Shown: piece after piece, positions 28,960 to 37,709 of the stretch
Numbering within the stretch: the stretch's first letter is position 1
Layout of the letters: each line of letters starts with the position of its first letter
Assembly: GCF_017498505.1 (NCBI RefSeq)
Contig: NZ_CP071798.1
Span: 496,001-560,000 of the forward strand
Source: Sporosarcina sp. Te-1
Lineage (GTDB): Bacteria; Bacillota; Bacilli; Bacillales_A; Planococcaceae
Length of the DNA: 64,000 nucleotides
Direction: 5' to 3'
The notes under the pieces: generated by a model
The model's input: the letters and a program-made list of their open reading frames with translations, nothing else
Told to the model about the DNA's origin: nothing
Databases searched by the model: none
Program-made: the position numbers and the translations under genes

Positions 28960-30093
28960 ATGAATGAAAAAAGACTGCTTGACGAATTTTTCGAATTGGT
29001 TCAAATCGACTCGGAAACAAAACATGAAGGTTCCATCGCCCCGGTGCTGAAAATGAAAATGGAACAGCTCGGTTTTGAAGTCATAGAAGATGATTCAGCA
29101 TCATGCACCGGTCATGGTGCAGGCAATTTGATCGCCAACCTGAAAGGAACTGTAGAAGGAGCCGATCCAATTTACTTTACATGCCATATGGATACAGTCG
29201 TGCCGGGACAAGGGATCAAACCGGTTCTCAAAGAAGATGGTTTCATCTATTCCGATGGGACAACCATCCTAGGGGCTGATGACAAAGCGGGTCTTGCTGC
29301 GTTATTTGAAATGTTGAAAGTACTGAAAGAAGAAAAGATAGAGCATGGAGACATCCAATTCATCATTACGGCGGGCGAGGAAAGCGGCCTAGTCGGTGCG
29401 AAAGAATTGGATCCTTCCCATTTGAAAGCGAAATACGGATATGCAGTTGATAGTGATGGGAAAGTCGGCGGCATTGTAACAGCAGCTCCATACCAAGCGA
29501 AACTGTGGACGACCATTCAAGGGAAAACAGCACATGCCGGCGTCGCACCGGAAAAAGGTGTTTCAGCTATCAATATCGCTGCCAAGTCTATCGCAAAAAT
29601 GACACTCGGGCGAATCGATTCCGAAACAACAGCGAATATCGGCCGTTTTGAAGGGGGCCAGGCAACAAATATCGTCTGTGATGAAGTGCATATTTTGGCA
29701 GAAGCCCGCTCCATTGATCAGGAAAAGCTTCAGAAGCAAACCGCTCATATGGTGGAAACGTTTGAGAAAACAGCCGAAGAGATGGGCGGAAAAGCGAGAA
29801 CTGAAGTGAAGCTTATGTATCCTGGTTTCCGGTTTGCTGAAGATGCCGAAGTGGTTCAAACGGCTATCCGAGCCATCAAGAACGTTGGACGGACACCGGA
29901 GTTGATGACGAGCGGAGGAGGCAGTGATGGCAACGTGTTCAACGGTGCAGGCGTTCCAACCGTTACATTGTCAGTAGGATATGAAGAGATTCATACAAAG
30001 AACGAGCGGATGCCTGTCGAAGAATTGAACAAACTGACAGAATTGCTTGTGGAAATTGTGAAGGTGGCAGCAGGAGCTGCTAAGGAGGGGTAA
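28960..30093 (+). CDS. M20-family metallopeptidase, tripeptidase T-like (YqjE)
   Basis: A 377-residue zinc peptidase of the M20 family. Metal-ligand motifs FTCHMDTVVPG, GADDKAGLAALFEML and the catalytic TAGEESGLVGAKEL are present, with the dimerisation insert in the middle (TTIQGKTAHAGVAPEKG). It resembles PepT-type tripeptidases and YqjE of B. subtilis, whose natural substrate is not known to me. AGAAAGGA lies nine bases before the ATG at 28960. It follows the carboxylase gene and is followed by the CheW gene two bases after its stop, all one operon. Confidence 0.87.
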   Translation: MNEKRLLDEFFELVQIDSETKHEGSIAPVLKMKMEQLGFEVIEDDSASCTGHGAGNLIANLKGTVEGADPIYFTCHMDTVVPGQGIKPVLKEDGFIYSDGTTILGADDKAGLAALFEMLKVLKEEKIEHGDIQFIITAGEESGLVGAKELDPSHLKAKYGYAVDSDGKVGGIVTAAPYQAKLWTTIQGKTAHAGVAPEKGVSAINIAAKSIAKMTLGRIDSETTANIGRFEGGQATNIVCDEVHILAEARSIDQEKLQKQTAHMVETFEKTAEEMGGKARTEVKLMYPGFRFAEDAEVVQTAIRAIKNVGRTPELMTSGGGSDGNVFNGAGVPTVTLSVGYEEIHTKNERMPVEELNKLTELLVEIVKVAAGAAKEG

Positions 30094-30095
30094 GA

Positions 30096-30572
30096 ATGTC
30101 GACATTTAAAGCAGTTATCGTACAATGTGGAAATGAGGAGTATGCCATTGCGGTCGACTCAGTCGTGTCCATCGAAAAACTTGAGAAGGTCAATCCAATA
30201 CCCCATCTTCCGGATTATATGCTTGGGTTGATGAAAATCCGAGGTGAGCTTGTTCCAATCTTGGATTTTGAACGGATCTTATACGGTAAATCCGCCGCCA
30301 ATATGCAAGATGTACGGATTGTCGTCGTGCAAACAGATGATTTGTATATCGGGCTTGTCGTCCTGGATGCGAAAGAAATTATGGAGATTCCGCAGAGCAG
30401 CTTGACCACTTCAGGCTTGATGGCCTATTCCCGGACACCTTATTTCACGTCCGTCGCTAACCTGGATGATCGGATGATCACTCTTGTAGATCCTGTCATT
30501 CTTTCCAAGACATTGGCGGGTATGGATGAGATCGGCGACTACGTCCATGCTCAAACGAAACAGGAACAATAA
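30096..30572 (+). CDS. CheW-domain protein (orphan)
   Basis: A 158-residue single CheW domain (VIVQCGNEEYAIAVDSVVSIEKL, GLMKIRGELVPILDFERILYG, IGLVVLDAKEIMEIP). CheW couples chemoreceptors to the CheA kinase. Here it is at the end of a metabolic operon with no other chemotaxis gene near. GGAGGGG precedes the ATG. It could be the main CheW or an accessory adaptor; the window cannot decide. Confidence 0.87.
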   Translation: MSTFKAVIVQCGNEEYAIAVDSVVSIEKLEKVNPIPHLPDYMLGLMKIRGELVPILDFERILYGKSAANMQDVRIVVVQTDDLYIGLVVLDAKEIMEIPQSSLTTSGLMAYSRTPYFTSVANLDDRMITLVDPVILSKTLAGMDEIGDYVHAQTKQEQ

Positions 30573-30578
30573 TCAATG

Positions 30579-30607
30579 CCGGGCAGCTCAATGCCCGGTT
30601 TTATTTC
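30579..30607 (+). terminator. Terminator after the cheW-like gene
   Basis: Stem CCGGGCA / TGCCCGG with a six-base loop, then TTTTATTT. It lies about 20 bases before the dinB start. Confidence 0.85.
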
Positions 30608-30626
30608 CTTGCAGCGAGGTGATCCG

Positions 30627-31817
30627 ATGAACAGCGCCGACACCCCACAGGCAAAAGTCATCTTGCATCTTGATATGAATAGTTTCTTCGCTTCAGTCGA
30701 ACAGGCGCATGATCCCTCTTTGAAGGGGATTCCAATGGCGGTCGCCGGCAACCCGAAGGAACGGCGCGGCATTCTCGTCACTTGTTCCTATGAAGCGAGG
30801 GCACTCGGTATTTATACGACCATGACGGTTGGTGAGGCCAGGCGTCTGTGCCCTGATCTCGTAATCGTCCCGCCGGATCGGGAGAAATATTCCGTTGCAT
30901 CGCAAGCAGTGTTCGCGATCTTGCGTTCATACACGGAATTGGTAGAGCCAGTATCCATTGATGAAGCATATTTGGACATCACGGATATCGGTGGCTTGAC
31001 CCATGCTGTCTCGATCGCTGAGCAGATGCAGCAGCGCATCTTGCGTGAATTGGATCTTCCTTGTTCGATCGGCATTGCGCCGAATAAATTTCTTGCGAAA
31101 ACCGCCTCTGACATGAAAAAGCCAATGGGTATCACCGTTCTGCGCAAGCGAGAGGTCCCTGCTATACTTTGGCCGCTTCCGGTCATTGAAATGCATGGGG
31201 TTGGGCAAAGTACAGAAGCTCGATTACAGGCAATCGGCATTTCCACAATTGGGGATCTAGCCAATGTGGAAGAGGCGCTCATAAAAAGTGAACTCGGCAA
31301 AAATGGCTTGCGGCTGCGGAACCGTGCGAATGGCATCGATTCCCGTCCTGTCGACCCGGATGCTGCCGAGGAACGAAAAAGTGTCGGTAGTTCTACGACG
31401 CTGCCGATCGATGAAACGGAGGAACAAGCCTGTTTGGAAGTGTTTAAGCAATTAGCGCAGCGCGTGGCGGATCGGCTGGAAAGAAAACAGCTCGCCGGCA
31501 CTTCCATCTCAATCCAAATTCGAACCGCGGATTGGCGCAACCAAACGAGAAGCCGGACCGTCTTGAACCCGTTGTACACGAAGGAAGCAATATACAAGGA
31601 AGCGGCAGATCTCTTCACCCGCAACTGGAACGGAGATCCAATCCGTCTGTTAGGCATTACGGTAGCTCACGTCATTCCAAGAAGTGAACTGCATGAACAG
31701 CTTTCTTTTGATACATTCGAATTTCATGCGAAGGATGCGAGAATGGAGCAGTTGCTTCATGAGCTGGAACAAAAATTTGGCCCGGATAAAGTGAAACGCG
31801 GATTGGGTGAAAGGTAG
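30627..31817 (+). CDS. dinB: DNA polymerase IV (Y family)
   Basis: A 396-residue translesion polymerase. The palm motifs VILHLDMNSFFASVEQ and VSIDEAYLDIT give the catalytic acids. HhH region EMHGVGQSTEARLQAIGI and the C-terminal little-finger domain follow. The last residues (ELEQKFGPDKVKRGLGER) contain no obvious QLxLF beta-clamp motif. I chose the ATG at 30627 (MNSADTPQ) with GAGGTGAT upstream; the more 5' ATG lies inside the terminator. It matches B. subtilis yqjH (polYA-type), with rnz nine bases downstream. Confidence 0.93.
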   Translation: MNSADTPQAKVILHLDMNSFFASVEQAHDPSLKGIPMAVAGNPKERRGILVTCSYEARALGIYTTMTVGEARRLCPDLVIVPPDREKYSVASQAVFAILRSYTELVEPVSIDEAYLDITDIGGLTHAVSIAEQMQQRILRELDLPCSIGIAPNKFLAKTASDMKKPMGITVLRKREVPAILWPLPVIEMHGVGQSTEARLQAIGISTIGDLANVEEALIKSELGKNGLRLRNRANGIDSRPVDPDAAEERKSVGSSTTLPIDETEEQACLEVFKQLAQRVADRLERKQLAGTSISIQIRTADWRNQTRSRTVLNPLYTKEAIYKEAADLFTRNWNGDPIRLLGITVAHVIPRSELHEQLSFDTFEFHAKDARMEQLLHELEQKFGPDKVKRGLGER

Positions 31818-31826
31818 GGAAGTCCA

Positions 31827-32765
31827 GTGGAAGTCATCTTTTTAGGTACAGGGGCGGGCATGCCCTCCAAACAACGGAATACCTCCTCGTTGGTCATTAA
31901 TCTGGCTGCCGAGGAAGAGGGATATTGGATGGTGGATTGCGGTGAAGCGACACAGCATCAATTGCTTCATACGACCATCAAACCAAGGAAGATTAACAAA
32001 ATTTTTATCACCCATTTGCACGGCGATCATATTTTTGGTTTGCCGGGCTTCTTGGGTTCGCGATCTTTTTTAGGCGGCGATGAACCGCTCGATATATATG
32101 GACCCGCAGGTTTGAACGATTGGCTTTTGGCTACATTACGTTTGACTAAAACCCATTTGACTTATCCATTGAGAGTCCATGAAATCGAAGAAGGCATCCT
32201 CTTTGAAAACGATCATTTTATCGTCAGGACGAAGCGATTGCAGCATGTCGTTCCGAGTTATGGCTTCCGGATTGAACAGAAGCCGCTTTTGGGCAAGCTG
32301 CTCATCGACAAGGCGATCGCAGCCGGCGTTCCGAAAGGGCCTTTATTACAGAAATTAAAGCAAGGAGAGGACATAATTCTGGAGGACGGCCAGATGGTCC
32401 GCAGCAAAGAGGTTACGGGCGAACCACAAAAGGGATTCATCCTTGCTGTTCTTGGGGACACCAGTTTTTGCGGGGCCTCCATCGAACTTGCCGAACAGGC
32501 TGATGTCGTCATCCATGAAGCGACATTCGACAGCGAAACCGGCCAATTGGCAGCGGATTATGGTCATTCCACGATAGTGGACGCAGCGACCATCGCGAAA
32601 ATGGCGGCAGCAAAAAACTTGATTGCCAACCATATCAGTGCGCGTTTTCTTCCTGGAGATCTGGCAGTTTTGCTGGATCAAGGCAAAGCGGTCTTTCCAA
32701 ATCTCTTTATCGCAAACGACTTTTCTAAATATGCCTTGCAAGACGGCCAAGTGACCGAATTGTAA
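31827..32765 (+). CDS. rnz: Ribonuclease Z
   Basis: A 312-residue metallo-beta-lactamase-fold endonuclease that trims tRNA 3' ends. Zn motif THLHGDHIFGLPGFLGSRSF, the later AVLGDTSFC and ATFDSETGQLAADYGHST, and the final NHISARF are as in RNase Z. The start is GTG at 31827 (MEVIFLGTGAGMPS) with GTAGGGA upstream. It follows dinB by nine bases, and a terminator follows. Confidence 0.95.
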   Translation: MEVIFLGTGAGMPSKQRNTSSLVINLAAEEEGYWMVDCGEATQHQLLHTTIKPRKINKIFITHLHGDHIFGLPGFLGSRSFLGGDEPLDIYGPAGLNDWLLATLRLTKTHLTYPLRVHEIEEGILFENDHFIVRTKRLQHVVPSYGFRIEQKPLLGKLLIDKAIAAGVPKGPLLQKLKQGEDIILEDGQMVRSKEVTGEPQKGFILAVLGDTSFCGASIELAEQADVVIHEATFDSETGQLAADYGHSTIVDAATIAKMAAAKNLIANHISARFLPGDLAVLLDQGKAVFPNLFIANDFSKYALQDGQVTEL

Positions 32766-32770
32766 GAGTA

Positions 32771-32803
32771 CAACTGCTTCTCCGCCGGGAGGCAGTTTTT
32801 TTA
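32771..32803 (+). terminator. Terminator after rnz
   Basis: AACTGC / GCAGTT stem, extended inside by TCTCC / GGGAG, followed by seven T. Beyond it, 32804-32987 holds no gene that I can recognise, only a short GGCG/CGCC hairpin near 32886. Confidence 0.75.
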
Positions 32804-32987
32804 TGAGCTAATAATTGGTGATTCATCATTTCTGTCAATCTCAACTGCTTCCATCAATCACTGTGTTTGAGTAGCTTTCAAACTGGCGTTGCTTCGTTGC
32901 GCCCTGCTTTTCAGATATAAAAATTTGAAGAGAGTGGAGCAACTCAAAATGTGTAAGTGCTGCTGGGAGATGTTTAGCTCCTTCCAT

Positions 32988-33034
32988 AAAAAAATCAGGT
33001 AGTGATAAACAAATCGTTTTTCACTACCTGATTG
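32988..33034 (-). terminator. Terminator of namA (minus strand)
   Basis: On the minus strand AATCAGGTAGTGA / TCACTACCTGATT, a perfect 13-bp stem, is followed by seven T. Confidence 0.9.
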
Positions 33035-33054
33035 TAAAGTTCTAATATGAAGTA

Positions 33055-34074
33055 CTAAAAAACCCAACCACGGTCATATTGCTTCGGTACTTCAATCTCC
33101 ACACCCAGTTCTTTGGCCGCCCGATATGGCCAATACGGATCCCTTAATAGTTCGCGAGCGAGGAGAACCATGTCGGCACGCCCGTTTTTTAAGATTTCCT
33201 CTGCCTGGATAGCTGATGTAATCAAGCCAACTGCTCCAGTCGGGATATCGGCTTCCTTTCGCAGGAATTCGGCGTAAGGCACTTGGTAGCCTGGGAAGGC
33301 TTCGATCCGCGCGGGAACGACAGCTCCTGAACTGACGTCGATGAGATCGACATCCTGCGTTTTCATCCATCTCGCCATTTCGACGTAATCTTGCGGTGTC
33401 ATTCCGCCTTCCGCATAGTCGTGTGCCGAAATGCGGACGAATAAAGGACCTTCCCAAACAGAACGGATTTGATCGATGATTTCCCGCAGGAAACGATACC
33501 GTTTCTCACTGGAACCACCGTATTCGTCCGTCCGTTGATTTGACAGGGGGGAGAGGAATTCATTGATAAGATAGCCATGGGCTGCATGGATTTCAATGAC
33601 ATCGAATCCAGCTTTTTTGGACCGGATGGCCGACGCTTTGAAAGCGGCAATCGTTTCTTCTATATCATCCATTGTCATTTCAGCAGGTGTTTTGTATTGA
33701 TCGTTGAACGCAATCGCACTCGGTGCATAAATCGTTCCATCCACAGTTGCTTTCCGGCCAGCGTGTGCCAGCTGGATGCCGGTCGCCGCACCGTGCTGTT
33801 TCATTAGCGCGACCAATTCGGATAATCCCTCAACATGGTCGTCACTCCAAATACCGAGGTCCTGAGCTGAGATACGTCCTTGCGGCAGGACAGCCGTCGC
33901 TTCGACAATGAGGAGACCGACCTGCCCGACAGCACGCGATGCATAATGAATTTTATGCCAATCCATTACGTTGCCGTCCTCGTGATCGGAAGAGTACATA
34001 CACATCGGCGCCATGACAATCCGATTTTTAAACGTCACATTCCGGATCGTGTAAGGTTCAAACAATAATGCCAT
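33055..34074 (-). CDS. namA: NADPH dehydrogenase NamA (old yellow enzyme, YqjM)
   Basis: A 339-residue FMN TIM-barrel oxidoreductase. Motifs: [13 protein letters not shown] with the redox-tuning Cys, [31 protein letters not shown] with the active-site His pair, [11 protein letters not shown], and a terminal YDRGWVF with the Arg-Trp end typical of YqjM. It reduces alpha,beta-unsaturated carbonyl compounds and is often linked to oxidative stress. The ATG at 34074 has AAGGAGG eight bases upstream. It lies 73 bases after proI on the same strand. Confidence 0.94.
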   Translation of the reverse strand: MALLFEPYTIRNVTFKNRIVMAPMCMYSSDHEDGNVMDWHKIHYASRAVGQVGLLIVEATAVLPQGRISAQDLGIWSDDHVEGLSELVALMKQHGAATGIQLAHAGRKATVDGTIYAPSAIAFNDQYKTPAEMTMDDIEETIAAFKASAIRSKKAGFDVIEIHAAHGYLINEFLSPLSNQRTDEYGGSSEKRYRFLREIIDQIRSVWEGPLFVRISAHDYAEGGMTPQDYVEMARWMKTQDVDLIDVSSGAVVPARIEAFPGYQVPYAEFLRKEADIPTGAVGLITSAIQAEEILKNGRADMVLLARELLRDPYWPYRAAKELGVEIEVPKQYDRGWVF

Positions 34075-34147
34075 GAGAAATCCTCCTTTTAATGACATAT
34101 GCAGTGGTTTCCGTTCGTTCCGCCTCCAGTATATCAAATGTCTTCTC

Positions 34148-34957
34148 TCAGAACATCGCACCTAGCTCACGGGATCGTGCTTCCGCCCGGCTGACACACG
34201 CCGCTATCGCTTCCTTGAACAAACATTCTTCCAGCGTTTGCAATCCCGCTTCCGTCGTACCTCCAGGGCTCGTGACATTTTTTCTCAGCTCCATTGGTTC
34301 GTCACCGGTCTGCTTCAGCATGGCGGCGGCTCCTTCAACAGTTTGAATGATTAAATCCCGCGCCACTTCTCTCGATAAGCCGTTCGCCATTGCGGCTTCT
34401 TCCAAAGCTTCCACCATGTAATAAATATATGCCGGTCCGCTGCCTGATAGGGCGGTCACTGCATGTAGCTCATCCTCTTCCACTTCCTTGACGATTCCAA
34501 TGGATCCGAGCAAGTGAAGAATATGCGTGCGGATTGATTCGTCGACAAAGTGATTAAAGGCAACACCACTTGCTGATTTCCCGATAGTGGCCGACGTATT
34601 TGGCATGGAGCGTGCAATCGGCCGCTTCCCAAGACCGTCTTCCATCGTCTTGATCGACACGCCCGCTATGACGGAGAGAACAGCCGCCTCGTTAGTTAAT
34701 AATGGGGCGATGTCTCGCATGGCTTGTTGAATGTCCTTCGGTTTCGTTGCCAGGACGATTATATCCGCTTCTTGCAGTGCCCGTCTTTCCGGACAAACGA
34801 TGGCCACTCCATATTTTTCTTTCATCTCTTTTAGCCGATCATCATCCGATTTATTCATCACATACACCTGATCGGCCCGCATGACGTTATTCTCAACAAT
34901 GCCTGCCACAATTGCCTCTGCCATGGAACCGGCCCCTACAAAAACGATCGATTTCAT
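34148..34957 (-). CDS. proI: Pyrroline-5-carboxylate reductase
   Basis: A 269-residue P5C reductase. N-terminal NAD(P) site [18 protein letters not shown] and the C-terminal dimer domain with [21 protein letters not shown] and [19 protein letters not shown]. It makes the last step of proline synthesis. The ATG at 34957 (MKSIVF) starts after a T-box leader, which suggests proline/tRNA-Pro control of anabolic expression. The symbol follows B. subtilis (yqjO/proI); proC is the general name. Confidence 0.94.
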   Translation of the reverse strand: MKSIVFVGAGSMAEAIVAGIVENNVMRADQVYVMNKSDDDRLKEMKEKYGVAIVCPERRALQEADIIVLATKPKDIQQAMRDIAPLLTNEAAVLSVIAGVSIKTMEDGLGKRPIARSMPNTSATIGKSASGVAFNHFVDESIRTHILHLLGSIGIVKEVEEDELHAVTALSGSGPAYIYYMVEALEEAAMANGLSREVARDLIIQTVEGAAAMLKQTGDEPMELRKNVTSPGGTTEAGLQTLEECLFKEAIAACVSRAEARSRELGAMF

Positions 34958-34983
34958 CCTTCCAACACCCTTTCCATTCAAAT

Positions 34984-35222
34984 AAAAAAACGTCTTCATC
35001 CTCTATTGAGAGGACGAAAACGTCAGTTTCCGCGGTACCACCTTCATTTGCCGCGAACTGCGGCACAACTCATCCTTCCTTAACGCGGAAGGGACGGCTA
35101 TGTTTCCACAGCAGCTCGGAAGCAGGTTCGAATGGGGAGTGGGACGCAACGCTTGCAGCCGATGACGTTGCTCTCTGAATTCCTTCACCCATACTACTGA
35201 TCTTCCTCAACGCTCTAAATAT
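34984..35222 (-). promoter_or_regulatory. T-box riboswitch upstream of proI
   Basis: The minus strand carries AAGGTGGTACCGCG (about 35046-35033), the T-box core whose TGGT bulge would pair with an uncharged tRNA ending ACCA. Stem I with an AGTA-type bulge lies near 35190. A terminator (34984-35023) with stem TCCTCT/AGAGGA plus flanking pairs and a seven-T tail completes it. A CCT triplet in GAACCTGC (about 35125) could be the proline specifier, but its position in the loop was not modelled. Confidence 0.9.
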
Positions 35223-35262
35223 TGGAACGATTATGTCATATCAATAGAAAAAAGTCAACCAG

Positions 35263-36381
35263 TTACGTCACATCGAAAAAGTATAGAGCGAATGCTATAA
35301 CAGCCAAGACGGCAAGTACAGCGAAAGATACCTTCCAAAAGCTGATTGGTGCTTGCCCGCTCACTTTTCCGGTTTGACCGTTAACGAGAAAGCGGTACAC
35401 TTTTTGGTTAAACCGGAACGAAGAGATCCAAAGAGGCAGCAAGATGTGTTTATATGTAATTCCCTTATAGCTTGTCGACACGGTGACAATCTGAACTTCG
35501 TCCCCGCGCTCCTTGCGTAAAATGCCGCTGCGAATCTCACTGTCAATAATCGATTTGGCATCTTGCCAGCCGACCTTCAAGGGAATCGAATACCGTTCAG
35601 CAAGGAACCCGGAAACGTATTCAGTTTTATAATCCACGAGATGATTCAACTGGAAGGGTTCTACGTTGTTGATCAGCCCAGAGGCGACGTTGCGGGATGC
35701 TTTTACGAGCACATCATCAAAAAACTCCGAATATCGGCCATGCTGCGTCCGCCATCTGATCTTTCGCACCTGTTCGGTCACCTGCTTCGGCTTGCCGTCC
35801 TCATACACCGTCCTCGTTACGGTAACATAATAGTAGGTCCCAATTCGGACGGTATAGGTGGAATCAGTTTGAGAGTCGAAAGTCCAGTAGGGGATATAGG
35901 CCCCGCTCAACCGATCGAGTTCATAGGAATTCTTCAGTTTGGACGGGGCAAAGTATCTTTTGCCGATCCATGTCTTAAATTTTGCGACGGCTTCCTCTTG
36001 CGGCACCTTGAAAGGGACGACGAGAGCAGGTTTAATTCCCGGCCGATTTTCACTCTTCGCTATATGGCTGGATCCACAGAAAGAACAGAAATCCGCATCG
36101 GCATCCCGGTCGAGTACCGTTTCGGCGCCACAGCTATCACAGCGAAAAACGCGCTTCTCCTTATTCCAGCTTACATCTTCTTGTTCAAGCCCTTCATTGA
36201 AATCAAGTTCAACATGATTATGCTGAGTCGCCTCGATGACATTTTCCGTTCCGCAAAACGGGCATTTCATGGTACCGGTCGCTGGATCGAAAACGGTATT
36301 CCCTCCGCAACTATCACAAGTCAGAACTTCTGTCTCCTCTTGCTTCTTCGATTCCAGTACATTCAATTGTCCTTCCGTCAT
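35263..36381 (-). CDS. TFIIB-type zinc-ribbon membrane protein (YdjG-like)
   Basis: A 372-residue protein. Two N-terminal zinc ribbons (CDSCGG...CPFCGT near 22-43 and CDSCGA...CSFCGS near 81-103) lead to a large beta-rich domain (about 110-340, YIPYWTFDSQTDSTYTVRIG). A transmembrane helix sits near the C-terminus (about 347-368). It resembles B. subtilis YdjG, which works with YdjH and YdjI in membrane recruitment of the phage-shock protein LiaH/PspA. It follows the SPFH gene by 18 bases. No YdjH homologue is seen here. Function by analogy only. Confidence 0.75.
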   Translation of the reverse strand: MTEGQLNVLESKKQEETEVLTCDSCGGNTVFDPATGTMKCPFCGTENVIEATQHNHVELDFNEGLEQEDVSWNKEKRVFRCDSCGAETVLDRDADADFCSFCGSSHIAKSENRPGIKPALVVPFKVPQEEAVAKFKTWIGKRYFAPSKLKNSYELDRLSGAYIPYWTFDSQTDSTYTVRIGTYYYVTVTRTVYEDGKPKQVTEQVRKIRWRTQHGRYSEFFDDVLVKASRNVASGLINNVEPFQLNHLVDYKTEYVSGFLAERYSIPLKVGWQDAKSIIDSEIRSGILRKERGDEVQIVTVSTSYKGITYKHILLPLWISSFRFNQKVYRFLVNGQTGKVSGQAPISFWKVSFAVLAVLAVIAFALYFFDVT

Positions 36382-36399
36382 ACGATCACCACCCGCATG

Positions 36400-37542
36400 T
36401 TAATTGCTCAATCCTTCGCCGCATTCCCCGCAAAATTTTGCGGAAGGGGCGTTCGTCGCTCCACATGCCTGGCACTGGACCTCGGATACTTGTTGGGCCC
36501 CGCATTCCCCGCAGAATTTGGAATTCGCTTTGATTTCCACATGGCAGCGAACACATGGAACCTTTTGAGGCTGTACCGATTGTCCACAGTCTGGACAGAA
36601 TTTCGCTGTGGCCCTGATTTGTGATTGGCAGTGTGGACAAGCAATTTTCTGCTCCTCGGCCGGCGATGGAACAGGTTGGGCCGGTGTTGCAAAGGCACCT
36701 GCCATTACATTACCGAGCGCCGCACCCGCTCCGAGACCGGCGCCCGCCCCCGCAAGACCGCCTCCTTCATTCTTCGCGATGTCCCGAATTGCTTCTGCCG
36801 CCTGATATTGCTGGTATTGCCCCAGATTTCCGAGAACGCCCATCGTCGTCCGCTTATCCATCGCCTCTTCAACTTCTTTAGGCAAGGAAAGGTTTTCAAT
36901 ATAAAGGGAGGTGATTTCAAATCCGAATTGGCTGAACCGCTCCTGCATCTTCTGCCGTCCGCTCTCACTCAACTCATCGTAATGCATCGCAAGATCGAGA
37001 GCTGGAATTTGGGATTCCGCGAAAAGGTCTGTCAAACCGGATAAAATCATTTTTTTCAAATGGCTTTCAATGCTCTGTGTATCATACGAAGCATTCGTTC
37101 CGAACAATTCCCGTAAAAATACGACAGGCTCTGCTACCCTGTAGGAGTAGATCCCGTATCCGCGCAGACGGATCATGCCGAAATCTCGATCTCTCATCAT
37201 GATTGGATTGGACGTGCCCCATTTTTGATCAATGAACTGCTTGGTATTGATAAAGTAGACCTCTGCCTTAAAAGGCGAATTAAAACCTGTCTGCCACGAT
37301 TTCAGCTTCGTCAAAACGGGCATATTCTGTGTGTAGAGGACATGGTGGCCCGGGTGGAATACGTCTGCAATTTCTCCTTCATTGACAAAAACTGCAACTT
37401 GCGATTCTCGTACAATTAAACTGGCTCCCATTTTGATTTCATTATTTTGCACAGGAAATCGATAGACCATCGTGTTGGAATTTTGGTCCGTCCATTCGAT
37501 GACTTCGATAAATTGGCTCTTAAAAAAATTGAAAATACCCAT
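36400..37542 (-). CDS. SPFH-domain protein with three C-terminal zinc ribbons (YdjI-like)
   Basis: A 380-residue protein. The SPFH/virion-core-like region (about 25-245, MGASLIVRESQVAVFVNEGEIADVFHPGHH) is followed by a Gly/Ala linker (about 277-305). Three zinc ribbons end the protein (pairs starting CPHC, CVRC and CQAC, each closed by CPDCG or CGECG). It corresponds to B. subtilis YdjI with an enlarged ribbon tail. SPFH proteins scaffold membranes. I chose the ATG at 37542 (MGIFNFFKS) with GGAAGGGG upstream. It is the first gene of a two-gene operon with the YdjG-like gene. Confidence 0.8.
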   Translation of the reverse strand: MGIFNFFKSQFIEVIEWTDQNSNTMVYRFPVQNNEIKMGASLIVRESQVAVFVNEGEIADVFHPGHHVLYTQNMPVLTKLKSWQTGFNSPFKAEVYFINTKQFIDQKWGTSNPIMMRDRDFGMIRLRGYGIYSYRVAEPVVFLRELFGTNASYDTQSIESHLKKMILSGLTDLFAESQIPALDLAMHYDELSESGRQKMQERFSQFGFEITSLYIENLSLPKEVEEAMDKRTTMGVLGNLGQYQQYQAAEAIRDIAKNEGGGLAGAGAGLGAGAALGNVMAGAFATPAQPVPSPAEEQKIACPHCQSQIRATAKFCPDCGQSVQPQKVPCVRCHVEIKANSKFCGECGAQQVSEVQCQACGATNAPSAKFCGECGEGLSN

Positions 37543-37709
37543 ATGATATACCCCTTCCGTCCTTCTTCTGATGCGCTCATTATACCATACTACGAATGAC
37601 CGTTTGAAAGGTTTCAGAGAGGAAGGATTCCCAAGGGTGACGGCTTTGGGGAAACAATGTACAATGGACTGAACAACCATTCATTCTGACGAATAAAGGA
37701 GTTTCTGAG

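Noticed and set aside
30812-31657. 281-residue open frame opposite dinB
   Set aside because: It lies fully antisense to a well-supported DNA polymerase IV, has no Shine-Dalgarno and no recognisable motif.
35563-36624. 353-residue plus-strand frame opposite the YdjG-like gene
   Set aside because: It is a shadow of the zinc-ribbon gene, with irregular composition and no ribosome-binding site.
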